Shown here: positions 42,832-51,417 of the stretch, in pieces
How the letters are laid out: each line of letters begins with the position of its first letter
Numbering within the stretch: position 1 is the first letter of the stretch
Assembly (NCBI RefSeq): GCF_027531705.1
Contig: NZ_JAPZSP010000045.1
Coordinates: 1-52,757, forward strand
Direction: 5' to 3'
Source: Flavobacterium sp.
GTDB lineage: Bacteria; Bacteroidota; Bacteroidia; Flavobacteriales; Flavobacteriaceae
DNA length: 52,757 nt
Notes under the pieces: model-generated
Database searches by the model: none
Told to the model about the DNA's origin: nothing
What the model saw: only the letters and a program-made list of their open reading frames with translations
Program-made: the position numbers and the translations under genes

Positions 42832-42864
42832 CAATATTTTTACTTAATATTAATTTATTTTAAT

Positions 42865-42872
42865 TAGTTTTG
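42865..42872 (+). promoter_or_regulatory. -7 element before the Cys-rich protein gene
   Basis: TAGTTTTG matches TAnnTTTG, 18 nt before ATG 42891. This is a possible separate promoter for the first island cargo gene. No TTTG lies at 19 nt. Confidence 0.45.
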
Positions 42873-42890
42873 TATTGTTTTATTAGTTTA

Positions 42891-43268
42891 ATGAAAAAAT
42901 ACCACATCATACTCATAATGATTTTAGGCATGTTTATCTTGCCTAATAGTGCTATGGCTTGTGGTAAAGGTTCAGACAAGAGTTCTTGCAAAAAAGAAAT
43001 TTCCTCTACTAAATCAGAAAAAAAGAGTTGTTGTGACAACGATAATTCGAAAGATAAAGATCACAAAGGTTGTAAAGGCAATTGCGGTCATTCTAAATGT
43101 GGATGTTCGTCAACCTGTCCAACCTCTTCAGTAAGCTTTTCATCTGAAATCCTTTTTAAAAATTACATGTTTAGCTATTCTTCAATCGAGAAAGTTAAAT
43201 TTTCATACACAATACCATCAATCTCAGATGGTTTTTATTCTATTTGGCTCATTCCTAAAATAAGCTAA
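42891..43268 (+). CDS. Cys-rich secreted metal-binding protein
   Basis: A 125-residue exported protein (start ATG 42891; signal peptide MKKYHIILIMILGMFILP, cleavage near SAMA-C). The first part of the mature chain has nine Cys among Lys, Asp, Ser and His: ACGKGSD, SSCKK, KSCCDND, HKGCKGNCGHSKCGCSSTC. This is a metallothionein-like composition. The last 45 residues are not Cys-rich and may pair with the envelope. Similar short Cys-rich proteins occur near copper genes in flavobacteria; the metal specificity is inferred from the neighbours. Confidence 0.72.
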   Translation: MKKYHIILIMILGMFILPNSAMACGKGSDKSSCKKEISSTKSEKKSCCDNDNSKDKDHKGCKGNCGHSKCGCSSTCPTSSVSFSSEILFKNYMFSYSSIEKVKFSYTIPSISDGFYSIWLIPKIS

Positions 43269-43275
43269 ATCCATT

Positions 43276-43361
43276 TTTGACAGCCATAAGTGTGTCAAAT
43301 TCATAGCATTTTGCTATTCAATCTAACAGTTAAGTATTGTTTTTTATACCATTATTGGTAT
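43276..43361. other. Three consecutive short hairpins in the gap before the HMA-DUF3347 gene
   Basis: TTTGACA (43276-43282) / TGTCAAA (43293-43299); ATAGCA (43303-43308) / TGCTAT (43312-43317); ATACCA (43346-43351) / TGGTAT (43356-43361). None is followed by a T run, so they are not ordinary terminators. The remaining part of this 183-bp gap contains no ORF. Confidence 0.45.
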
Positions 43362-43451
43362 TGTAATAACATGCTTTCGCAACTGTTATTTATCCAAATT
43401 TATTTTATCAATTAATCAAGGTAGTTTGCTTTGATTACAATTTTATTCAAA

Positions 43452-44324
43452 ATGAAAAATTCATTAATGAAAATAATGATAGCAATTTCTGTATTGTTAT
43501 CAACTACAGGTAATGCACAAATAAAAAATGCCAAAACAGAAAGTGTAAAAATTTATGGCAATTGTGGTATGTGCGAAACCAAAATCGAAAAAGCAGGAAA
43601 CATCAAAAAAATAGCCAATGTCGATTGGAACCAAGAAACCCAAATGGCAACACTAACCTACGATGCTAAAAAAACCAATCAAGATGAAATACTCAAGAGA
43701 ATTGCATTAGTTGGTTACGATAGTGATAAATTTCTTGCTCCAGATGATGTATATAACAATCTTCACGGATGTTGCCAATATGACCGTGTAGCAAAAGTTC
43801 CTGTAAAAGAAGAAACAACATCGATTGCTAGCAACGGAGACCATTCCAATCATAGTAATCATTCTGAAACAAGTACTACAGTAATTCAGGGTGAAAATCA
43901 ATTAAAGGTTGTATTCGATAACTATTTTTTAGTAAAAGATGCATTAATCACTTCTAATGGGAATAGCACGGCATCAGCTTCAAAAGAATTGGTAACGGCC
44001 ATCAATAATGTCAAAATGGACAAGCTTGATATGGATGTTCACATGGTGTGGATGAAAGTTGTAAATACGATACAGAAAGATGCAGAAAATATCGCTAATA
44101 CAAAAGATGTAAAAATCCAACGCGATCATTTTACATCATTATCTAAAGAAATTTATACATTAATCAAGATTTCTAAATATGAAAATCCGGTGTACTATCA
44201 ATTCTGTCCAATGTTCAATGACGGCAAAGGTGCTAATTGGTTAAGTAAAGAAAATGCTGTAAAAAATCCTTATTATGGTTCAATGATGTTGAACTGTGGT
44301 AAAACAGTAGAAACAATTAAATAA
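43452..44324 (+). CDS. Periplasmic HMA + DUF3347 copper-binding protein
   Basis: A 290-residue exported protein (signal peptide to about residue 23, TTGNAQ). It has an HMA-like domain with CGMC (C38, C41 in YGNCGMCETKIEKA), a His-rich linker (HSNHSNHSE), and a C-terminal DUF3347 domain (about 150-285). The last part has QFCPMFNDGKGANWL and NPYYGSMMLNCG, with conserved Cys/Met likely to hold Cu(I). It is probably a periplasmic copper chaperone or buffer. It starts the tight plus-strand metal operon; a TTG 21 nt upstream is an alternative start. Confidence 0.85.
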   Translation: MKNSLMKIMIAISVLLSTTGNAQIKNAKTESVKIYGNCGMCETKIEKAGNIKKIANVDWNQETQMATLTYDAKKTNQDEILKRIALVGYDSDKFLAPDDVYNNLHGCCQYDRVAKVPVKEETTSIASNGDHSNHSNHSETSTTVIQGENQLKVVFDNYFLVKDALITSNGNSTASASKELVTAINNVKMDKLDMDVHMVWMKVVNTIQKDAENIANTKDVKIQRDHFTSLSKEIYTLIKISKYENPVYYQFCPMFNDGKGANWLSKENAVKNPYYGSMMLNCGKTVETIK

Positions 44325-44329
44325 ACAAA

Positions 44330-44800
44330 ATGAAAAAAATTGTAATGCTACTTTTTTTAATTGGTATTTTCTCAACTACTAAAGCTCAAATAAAAATAGG
44401 AGAAGCTATACCATCAATTACATTAAAAAGTAATACCAGTAATGAGGTTAATATCACATCCTTTAAAGGCAAATATGTACTTATCGATTTTTGGGCGTCT
44501 TGGTGTGCGCCGTGTAGATTAGGCAACAAGAAGTTAGTAAAACTTCACAATGAAGCTAATGCAAATAAAATTGAAATAATAGGAATATCAATCGATACAG
44601 ACATAAGTAAGTGGCTTAAAGCTGTTGAAAAAGATAAAATCAAATTTACACAGTTAATAGATCCTGAAGGTTTTGATGCCAATACAGCAATAAAATTTGG
44701 TGTTGATGAATTACCATCAAAATACCTATTTAATCCCCAAGGTATTCTAATAGCAAAAAATCCCTCAGAAGAAGAAATAATTAAATTAATAAAAGAATAA
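44330..44800 (+). CDS. TlpA-family thiol-disulfide oxidoreductase
   Basis: A 156-residue periplasmic thioredoxin-fold protein (signal peptide MKKIVMLLFLIGIFSTTKAQ). The active site is W58-C59-A-P-C62 (FWASWCAPCR) and the cis-Pro region is ELPSKYLFNPQG. The domain order matches TlpA/ResA. It lies 5 nt after the HMA-DUF3347 gene and 1 nt before the next HMA gene, so it probably keeps the Cys of the copper proteins in this operon reduced. That partnership is inferred from the context. Confidence 0.92.
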   Translation: MKKIVMLLFLIGIFSTTKAQIKIGEAIPSITLKSNTSNEVNITSFKGKYVLIDFWASWCAPCRLGNKKLVKLHNEANANKIEIIGISIDTDISKWLKAVEKDKIKFTQLIDPEGFDANTAIKFGVDELPSKYLFNPQGILIAKNPSEEEIIKLIKE

Positions 44801-44801
44801 A

Positions 44802-45290
44802 ATGAAAACAATATATATTCTGATTACATCAATGGTTTTGATGTTTTCACTTAAAAGTAATGCCCAAATAGTAAAAGCCGAAATTAGAGCCACTGGTTTA
44901 ACCTGTTCTATGTGTTCAAATGCTATAAATAAACAGCTAAAAACAGTGCCCGAAGTGGTTAACGTTGAAATCGATTTAAACTCCAATACCTTTACAGTAA
45001 CGCTAAAAGAAGGAAACGAATTAAGCCCTAAAATATTTAAAGAAAAAGTAGAAAAAGCAGGTTTTTTTATCGGTTCATTAGTAGTTACCGCAAAATCAAA
45101 TACCATAACTCAAAGTTCATACATAATGGTTAATGATAAAAAAAGTAATGCTTCTGAAATACAGTTTCAAGTGGTTGACAAAGGATATGTAACCGAGAAA
45201 GAATTTAAAAAATTATCAAAGTCCTATAAGAATATTGATACGTATGCTTCGAATAATGAAGATGATTTTCACATTAAAATGATAAACTAA
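44802..45290 (+). CDS. Periplasmic heavy-metal-associated (HMA) protein
   Basis: A 162-residue exported protein (signal peptide to about residue 21, SNAQ). A single ferredoxin-like HMA domain has the metal site GLTCSMC (C35, C38), VPEVVNVEIDLNSNTFTVTLKEG and VEKAGFFIG. The second half (about 90-162) is an unrecognised small domain (SSYIMVNDKKSNASEIQFQVVDKGYVTEKEF). It overlaps the following gene by 1 nt (TAATG). It probably receives or donates Cu(I) in the periplasm. Confidence 0.85.
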   Translation: MKTIYILITSMVLMFSLKSNAQIVKAEIRATGLTCSMCSNAINKQLKTVPEVVNVEIDLNSNTFTVTLKEGNELSPKIFKEKVEKAGFFIGSLVVTAKSNTITQSSYIMVNDKKSNASEIQFQVVDKGYVTEKEFKKLSKSYKNIDTYASNNEDDFHIKMIN

Positions 45291-46102
45291 TGAGAAAGGT
45301 AATTTTATTTTTTGCAGCCATCAGTTGCCAAACTATTTTTAGTCAAGAATTATTTGTAGTAACAGATCCTGCAAGTAATGTTCCTGCTAATTCATTAGCC
45401 GTAAATGTGATGCAATCTGCTTTTAAAGAAAAATTTGAGCCAGGTTACAACTATCATTTAATGCCCGAGGTAACTTATGGTATAAATAAAAATTTAATGG
45501 TTCGTGGTTCCGCTTTTATCAGCACAAGAACTAATGCATTGTATGCAGAAGGTGGTGGTTTTATGGCTAAGTACAGGTTTTATTCTACAGATGATTTAAA
45601 CAGTCACTTTCGCTTAGCAACTTATGGAAGATTTAGCTTCAATCGTGCTGATATTCATCAAGAGCAAATTGAAATAGTAGGACACAATACTGGTTTTGAA
45701 ACAGGGATAATCGCAACAAAGTTGGTCAAAAAGGTAGCCATAAGTTCATCGCTTAGTTTTGAAAAAGCATTGGATAACAAACCAAAATATCCTTTTCCGG
45801 ATACTATTGGTGATAATGCAACGAACTATACTTTGTCTTTTGGAAAATTGATGTACCCTAAAAAATATACGAGTTTCAAGCAAACCAACATCAATTTAAT
45901 GGTTGAATTTGTAGGTCAAACCATCAACGAAAATGGTAAATCCTATTTAGACGTTGTGCCGGCGGTACAATTCATTTTTAACAGTCAGGCACGATTAGAT
46001 CTTGCCTACCGTCAAGAGTTAATAAGTTCAATGATACGTTCTGCTCCAAATGGGTTTTACTTCAATTTGTATTATACTTTTTTCAATTTAAAAAAACAAT
46101 AA
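45290..46102 (+). CDS. Outer-membrane beta-barrel-like protein of the metal operon
   Basis: A 270-residue exported protein (signal peptide to about residue 18, TIFSQ). The body has regular amphipathic strands ending in aromatic residues (MPEVTYGINKNLMVRGSAFIS, GGGFMAKYRFYS, RLATYGRFSFN, ...FYFNLYYTFFNL), typical of outer-membrane barrels; the last strand ends in Phe/Leu before a short KKQ tail. It has no named family and no His/Met cluster. Translational coupling to the HMA gene suggests a part in metal export or sensing at the outer membrane. Confidence 0.62.
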   Translation: MRKVILFFAAISCQTIFSQELFVVTDPASNVPANSLAVNVMQSAFKEKFEPGYNYHLMPEVTYGINKNLMVRGSAFISTRTNALYAEGGGFMAKYRFYSTDDLNSHFRLATYGRFSFNRADIHQEQIEIVGHNTGFETGIIATKLVKKVAISSSLSFEKALDNKPKYPFPDTIGDNATNYTLSFGKLMYPKKYTSFKQTNINLMVEFVGQTINENGKSYLDVVPAVQFIFNSQARLDLAYRQELISSMIRSAPNGFYFNLYYTFFNLKKQ

Positions 46103-46123
46103 AAATCTTAATAATAACATGTC

Positions 46124-46861
46124 ATGAAAGCACTTATTCTATCAGCTATTATAGCTATCACTGTAGTTTCTTGTAATCAAAAAAACAAAGAGACAGAAAA
46201 CAATACCACAGAAACTTCAACAAATTCAAATGAATTATATGCGTGTTCCATGCACCCAGAGATAACAGGAAAAAAAGGAGAAGAATGTTCCAAATGTGGT
46301 ATGGAATTAACCGAACCAGTTGCACAAGTTGAGCCAATCCATGAAGAAAATGAAAAAACTCAAGAACTCAAAGACACCACAAAACTACCAACTAATGACG
46401 TTAAAGAAAAAGTAATTGAAACAAAAACTCCTTTTTCAATTAATGCAATAGTTGCAAACTATTTAAAAATAAAAAATGCACTAACAAAAGACGATGCCAA
46501 AGCAGCTGCTATTGCAGGTAAATCATTATTCAACGATTTTAATACAATCAACTCAAATAGTTTAACTACTACTCAAAAAAAAGAGTATTTAGATATTGCA
46601 GACGATGCAAAAGAACATGCAAAACACATTAGTGATAATGCTGGGAAAATCGACCATCAAAGAGAACATTTTGTTACGCTAAGTAAGGATATTAATGATT
46701 TGATTAAAATGTTTGGAACAAAGCAAAAATTGTATCAAGATTTTTGTCCAATGGCAAATGATGGCAAAGGAGCTATTTGGATTAGTGAAACAAAAGAAAT
46801 TAAAAATCCATTTTATGGCTCTCAAATGTTGACTTGTGGTAGTTTGAAAAAAACGTTATAA
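46124..46861 (+). CDS. HMBD + DUF3347 lipoprotein
   Basis: A 245-residue lipoprotein (lipobox TVVSC, Cys17). It has a heavy-metal-binding HMBD motif (YACSMHPEITGKKGEECSKCGMEL, about 39-62, read in pieces YACSMHPE and CSKCGMEL), a charged linker, and then DUF3347 (about 105-243), which ends FCPMANDGKGAIWI and NPFYGSQMLTCGS. The C-terminal part is clearly related to that of the protein encoded at 43452-44324. The tip is likely to bind Cu(I) through the CxM and Cys residues. It is placed mid-operon. Confidence 0.85.
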   Translation: MKALILSAIIAITVVSCNQKNKETENNTTETSTNSNELYACSMHPEITGKKGEECSKCGMELTEPVAQVEPIHEENEKTQELKDTTKLPTNDVKEKVIETKTPFSINAIVANYLKIKNALTKDDAKAAAIAGKSLFNDFNTINSNSLTTTQKKEYLDIADDAKEHAKHISDNAGKIDHQREHFVTLSKDINDLIKMFGTKQKLYQDFCPMANDGKGAIWISETKEIKNPFYGSQMLTCGSLKKTL

Positions 46862-46862
46862 A

Positions 46863-47321
46863 ATGACACGTAAATTAAAAAAGATTGCATTAGTATTCTT
46901 TTTAATGTTTGTAGCTATTCAATTCTACCAACCAAAACAAAATGTAAGTAGTTCATTCGATATTGGAAAAAACTTTGCTAATAATTATAAAGTACCTCCA
47001 AAAGTTCTTAATTCATTGCAAAAAGCTTGTTATGACTGCCATAGTAATACTACTAAGTATTTATGGTACGATTACATTCAACCAGCAAGATTATTTGTAG
47101 AAAACCACATTAAAAATGGAAAAGAAGAACTCAATTTTAATGAATTTGCGACTTATTCAAATAGAAAACAACAAAGTAAACTAAAAGCAATAAGTAGAGA
47201 AATAAAATCGGGTACTATGCCATTAAGTTCATACACACAATTACATCAGGATGCTATTCTTGATGAAACCCAAAAGCAAGAAATAATCAGTTGGATTGAA
47301 CAGACAATCAATAAAGAATAG
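46863..47321 (+). CDS. Haem-binding domain-containing (Haem_bd) membrane-anchored protein
   Basis: A 152-residue protein with an N-terminal membrane anchor (about 6-22) and a Haem_bd domain with CYDCH (C56, C59, H60), in KACYDCHSNTTKYLWYDYIQPARLFVENHIKNGKEELNF, and the family's SGTMPLSSYTQLHQDAIL pattern. It is a predicted mono-haem periplasmic cytochrome-like protein. It starts 1 nt after the HMBD gene stops and ends 5 nt before the regulator gene. A cytochrome inside the copper operon may accept electrons during metal oxidation; this is inference. Confidence 0.86.
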   Translation: MTRKLKKIALVFFLMFVAIQFYQPKQNVSSSFDIGKNFANNYKVPPKVLNSLQKACYDCHSNTTKYLWYDYIQPARLFVENHIKNGKEELNFNEFATYSNRKQQSKLKAISREIKSGTMPLSSYTQLHQDAILDETQKQEIISWIEQTINKE

Positions 47322-47326
47322 TAAGC

Positions 47327-47887
47327 ATGAAACTTTATATTAAAAATATGGTTTGTAGTCGTTGCAAAATGGTGGTTAAGTCCGAGTTAGAAAAGCTTGG
47401 ACTAAAACTTTTATCTATTAATTTGGGTGAAGTCGAAATTATGGAACCCTTTTCTGATGTTCAAAAAAATGAAATTAGTAAAATATTGAAAGTATTTGGC
47501 TTTGATTTAATCGATGATAGGAAAAGTAAAACGATTGACAAGATTAAAACATTGATTATTGATTTAGTCCAAAATAAAAACAATGATTTAAAAACAAACC
47601 TTTCAGAATATTTATATCAAGAGCTAAACCAAGACTATAATAATTTGAGCAATCTCTTTTCCGAAGTAGAAAACACAACAATTGAAAAATACTTCATCAA
47701 TCAAAAAATTGAAAAAGTAAAAGAGTTGATTGTGTATGATGAATTATCGCTTAGTCAAATTGCCTATTCATTAAATTACAGTAGCGTTTCGCATTTAAGT
47801 AACCAATTCAAAAAAGTAACCGGTTTTTCACCAACATACTTCAAGAATTTAAAATCGATTAAAAGAAAACAAATAGAAGATTTATAA
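47327..47887 (+). CDS. HMA-like sensor fused to AraC-type DNA-binding domain
   Basis: A 186-residue cytoplasmic regulator without a signal peptide. The N-terminal 65 residues look like an HMA ferredoxin fold with metal site MVCSRCKMVV (C10, C13) and the betaalphabeta continuation LGLKLLSINLGEVEI. The C-terminal part (about 75-182) is an AraC/XylS helix-turn-helix (LSLSQIAYSLNYSSVSHLSNQFKKVTGFSPTYFKN). It could be a one-component copper sensor in which metal binding to the CxxC switches DNA binding. It lies between the haem-domain gene and the ATPase gene. The activity is inferred, not shown. Confidence 0.8.
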   Translation: MKLYIKNMVCSRCKMVVKSELEKLGLKLLSINLGEVEIMEPFSDVQKNEISKILKVFGFDLIDDRKSKTIDKIKTLIIDLVQNKNNDLKTNLSEYLYQELNQDYNNLSNLFSEVENTTIEKYFINQKIEKVKELIVYDELSLSQIAYSLNYSSVSHLSNQFKKVTGFSPTYFKNLKSIKRKQIEDL

Positions 47888-47965
47888 ATCTTGCAAATCA
47901 AACCCAAAATTGTGCAACTCTAAAAAACAGTTAAGAAGGAAATTTGTATTAAAATAATATAGAAG

Positions 47966-50503
47966 ATGATACATACTTACAACATTACCGGAATGACTTG
48001 CGATGGTTGTCGAACCAAAGTCGAAAAAACATTGAATGCTATTGATGGCGTTGAAGCTAAAGTTTCATTAAAGCCACCCATAGCAACTATAACTATGGAA
48101 AAGCACATTCCAACAACACAATTGCAAGAAGCATTAACTGCTGTTGGAAAATACACCATAGAAATGAGCAGCGCTAAAACCAAGGAGAACACTTTAACGA
48201 AAGATGTTGCTGAAAAATCATGTTGCTCCATGAATTCCCAGAATCATAAAAAAGAAACTGTTGTCCAAACCAATGCGCCAGGAAAGTATTATTGTCCAAT
48301 GCATTGCGAAGGAGAAAAAGTTTACGACAAAGCAGGTGACTGTCCTGTGTGTGGCATGGATTTAGTCAAAGCACCAGAGTTAACGGTGAGTAAAACGTTG
48401 TATACGTGTCCTATGCATCCCGAAGTAATTCAAGAAGGTCCTGGTTCATGTCCAATATGCGGAATGGATTTAGTCCCAATGGAACCAAGCGAAAGCGAAG
48501 ACCAAAAAACGTATACCGATTTGGTTAAAAAAATGAAAATTGCAGTCGTATTTACCGTTCCCATTTTTGCAATTGCAATGATAGAAATGGCACACAACAA
48601 TCCTTTACTACAACTAATGGATGCTTCAAAATGGAATTTGGTACAATTAATATTATCGCTTCCTGTAGTGTTTTATGCCTGTTGGGTATTTTTTATTCGC
48701 GCTTGGAAATCCATCATTACTTGGAATTTAAATATGTTTACCCTAATCGGAATTGGTACAGGAGTGGCATTTCTTTTCAGTTTGGTCGGGATGTTTTTCC
48801 CAGATATTTTTCCTAGCGAATTCAAAACAGAACACGGAACAGTATTACTATACTTCGAAGCTACAACCGTTATTCTAACTCTTGTATTATTAGGACAATT
48901 ACTTGAAGCAAGAGCACACAGTCAGACTAGTGGAGCTATCAAAGAATTATTAAAACTCGCACCAACCGAAGCCACTTTGGTTATTGATGGTAGCGATAAA
49001 GTAATTTCAATCCACGATATTAAAAAAGGTGATTTACTTCGGGTTAAGCCTGGTGACAAAATTCCAGTTGACGGAAAAATAACCGATGGAGAAAGTAGTA
49101 TTGATGAAGCAATGATTACAGGAGAACCAATACCCGTTGATAAAAAGAAAGACGATAATGTAATTGCAGGAACAATCAATGGGAATAAATCTTTTATTAT
49201 GGTTGCAGAAAAAGTGGGTTCAGAAACTTTGCTTTCACAAATCGTGCAAATGGTTAATGACGCTTCTCGTTCGAGAGCGCCAATTCAGAAATTAGCAGAC
49301 AGTATTTCCAAATACTTCGTGCCCATTGTAGTCATCATTTCTGTTATAACCTTTTTCATTTGGGCAAAATTTGGTCCCGAACCGGCATTAGTATATGGTT
49401 TTATAAATGCCATCGCAGTATTAATCATCGCGTGTCCTTGTGCATTAGGATTGGCAACGCCTATGTCAGTAATGGTAGGTGTTGGTAAAGGCGCACAATC
49501 AGGGGTTTTGATAAAAAATGCAGAAGCTTTAGAAAACATGAATAAGGTTAATGTTTTAATTACAGATAAAACAGGAACAATAACCGAAGGAAAACCATCG
49601 GTCGAAAAAATTTATGCGACCAATAACAATGATAACGATTTATTGCAAAGCATAGCTTCATTAAACCAATATAGTGAGCATCCATTAGCACAAGCCGTAG
49701 TCAATTATGGCAAAACAAAATCCATTTCATTAATCGAAGTAAAAGATTTTGAAGCCATTGCCGGAAAAGGAGTTACAGGAACAGTAACCAATAAAAAAGT
49801 AGCATTAGGTAATAAAAAACTAATGGAACAAGTAAAAGCTAGTATTTCTGACGATATAGAAAACAAAATCATTACCGAACAAAAACTAGGAAAAACCGTT
49901 TCATATATTGCAGTAGAAGGTATTGCTGTTGGATTTGTATCCATTACTGATGCCATAAAAACGTCAAGTGCCGCTGCAATAAAAGAACTGATGCAACAAG
50001 GAGTTGAAGTAATTATGATGACAGGCGATAATATCAATACAGCCAAAGCAGTTGCAGAAGAATTGAACCTGTCTTCCTATAAAGCAGGATGTTTACCCGA
50101 AGACAAATTAAACGAAATCAAAAAATTACAAGCAGAAGGCAAAATTGTGGCCATGGCTGGTGATGGTATCAACGATGCACCGGCATTAGCACAAGCCAAT
50201 ATCGGAATAGCTATGGGAACAGGAACAGATGTCGCAATTGAAAGTGCCAAAATAACTTTAGTCAAAGGCGATTTACAAGGCATTGTAAAAGCCAAGAACT
50301 TAAGCCATGCTGTTATGAAAAACATCAAGCAAAATTTATTTTTTGCCTTTTTCTATAACGTATTGGGTGTTCCAATCGCAGCTGGTGTTCTATATCCATT
50401 TTTCGGTATATTATTATCCCCAATGATTGCGGCTTTAGCCATGTCATTTAGTTCTGTATCAGTAATTGTAAATGCGTTACGATTACGCACATTAAAACTT
50501 TAA
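47966..50503 (+). CDS. copA: Cu+-translocating P-type ATPase with HMA and two HMBD modules
   Basis: An 845-residue P1B ATPase pumping Cu(I) out of the cytosol. N-terminal metal modules are HMA GMTCDGC (C12, C15), HMBD1 (YYCPMHCEGEK...CPVCGMDL, about 108-133) and HMBD2 (YTCPMHPEVIQ...CPICGMDLV, about 146-171). The membrane motif is C490-P-C492 (IIACPCALGLATP). The phosphorylation motif is D534-KTGT and the hinge is GDGINDAP. Near the end FYNVLGVP and MSFSSVSVIVNALRL match the YN...MxxSS pattern of the Cu+ subgroup. Two HMBDs in tandem behind an HMA are a richer N-terminus than usual. It lies 78 nt after the regulator gene. Confidence 0.94.
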   Translation: MIHTYNITGMTCDGCRTKVEKTLNAIDGVEAKVSLKPPIATITMEKHIPTTQLQEALTAVGKYTIEMSSAKTKENTLTKDVAEKSCCSMNSQNHKKETVVQTNAPGKYYCPMHCEGEKVYDKAGDCPVCGMDLVKAPELTVSKTLYTCPMHPEVIQEGPGSCPICGMDLVPMEPSESEDQKTYTDLVKKMKIAVVFTVPIFAIAMIEMAHNNPLLQLMDASKWNLVQLILSLPVVFYACWVFFIRAWKSIITWNLNMFTLIGIGTGVAFLFSLVGMFFPDIFPSEFKTEHGTVLLYFEATTVILTLVLLGQLLEARAHSQTSGAIKELLKLAPTEATLVIDGSDKVISIHDIKKGDLLRVKPGDKIPVDGKITDGESSIDEAMITGEPIPVDKKKDDNVIAGTINGNKSFIMVAEKVGSETLLSQIVQMVNDASRSRAPIQKLADSISKYFVPIVVIISVITFFIWAKFGPEPALVYGFINAIAVLIIACPCALGLATPMSVMVGVGKGAQSGVLIKNAEALENMNKVNVLITDKTGTITEGKPSVEKIYATNNNDNDLLQSIASLNQYSEHPLAQAVVNYGKTKSISLIEVKDFEAIAGKGVTGTVTNKKVALGNKKLMEQVKASISDDIENKIITEQKLGKTVSYIAVEGIAVGFVSITDAIKTSSAAAIKELMQQGVEVIMMTGDNINTAKAVAEELNLSSYKAGCLPEDKLNEIKKLQAEGKIVAMAGDGINDAPALAQANIGIAMGTGTDVAIESAKITLVKGDLQGIVKAKNLSHAVMKNIKQNLFFAFFYNVLGVPIAAGVLYPFFGILLSPMIAALAMSFSSVSVIVNALRLRTLKL

Positions 50504-50512
50504 AATTATAAA

Positions 50513-51385
50513 ATGAAAAAAACAATCTTAACAGGCTTAATTATTTTGCAATCCTTATTATTATCTGCCCAAGACAAAGTCCAGATAAGAGTTACTTCAG
50601 CCAGTCCTGCGGCATCTTTTGAGCAAGAAGTCGGCAGCGGAAAAATAAAAATAACATACAGCAGACCATTAGTAAGAGGTCGTAAAATATTTGGGGAGTT
50701 AGTACCTTTTGATAAGCTTTGGCGAACTGGCGCAAGTGATTGTACCGTCATAACCACTTCCGAAGATATTTCTTTTGGTAACAATGTATTAAAAGCAGGA
50801 AGCTATTCAATATTCTCAATTCCTTCAATAAATGAGTGGACTATAATTGTTAACTCAGATACTACCTTGCATGGAGAAACGGGCTATGATGAAAAAAAAG
50901 ATATAATGCGTTTCAAAGTCCCTTTAGAAAAAAGCCCCAATTTTTATGAAACTTTTACTATTGAATTAAATGATATCAATAGCAAAGGCGAAGCATTCCT
51001 AAAAATACTTTGGGAAAATACAATGGTTAAAATACCGGTAAAGAGCAAGGAGGACGATACAATAGTGGCATTGATAGATCAACATATAATTAAGGGTAAA
51101 ACTCAGGATGCCAATTTATTATTTCAGGCAGCTAATTATTATTACAGTACTAATAGAGATTATAAACAAGCAATTATATGGCTTTTGGAAGCAGAAAAAA
51201 TAAATCCTCAAAATTTCTATTATCCTAATCTAAGACAAAAATTAGCTTCTGAAAACAAAGATTACACTATTGCAATTGAAGCTGCAAAGCGAGCCATTTC
51301 AATTGCTGATAAGGAGAAAATGAAAAAAACTATTGATAGTTTGAACAATAAAATTTCAGATTGGGAAATCTTGTTAAAAAAATAA
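50513..51385 (+). CDS. DUF2911 domain-containing secreted protein
   Basis: A 290-residue exported protein (signal peptide to about residue 20, LLLSAQ). The DUF2911 domain (about 25-165) has the pattern ITYSRPLVRGRKIFGELVPFDKLWRTGASDCTVITTSEDISFG and AGSYSIFSIP. The C-terminal 100 residues are TPR-like helices (ANYYYSTNRDYKQAIIWLLEAEKINPQN). These occur widely in Bacteroidota with no defined role. It starts 9 nt after the ATPase gene and precedes the multicopper oxidase gene. Confidence 0.88.
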   Translation: MKKTILTGLIILQSLLLSAQDKVQIRVTSASPAASFEQEVGSGKIKITYSRPLVRGRKIFGELVPFDKLWRTGASDCTVITTSEDISFGNNVLKAGSYSIFSIPSINEWTIIVNSDTTLHGETGYDEKKDIMRFKVPLEKSPNFYETFTIELNDINSKGEAFLKILWENTMVKIPVKSKEDDTIVALIDQHIIKGKTQDANLLFQAANYYYSTNRDYKQAIIWLLEAEKINPQNFYYPNLRQKLASENKDYTIAIEAAKRAISIADKEKMKKTIDSLNNKISDWEILLKK

Positions 51386-51417
51386 TAGTGTAAAATTAAA
51401 ATAATACAATTACTATA

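Noticed and set aside
49705..50046. Minus-strand frames inside the copper ATPase gene
   Set aside because: Long antisense frames here follow from the codon bias of a conserved plus-strand gene; no homologous protein pattern is seen.
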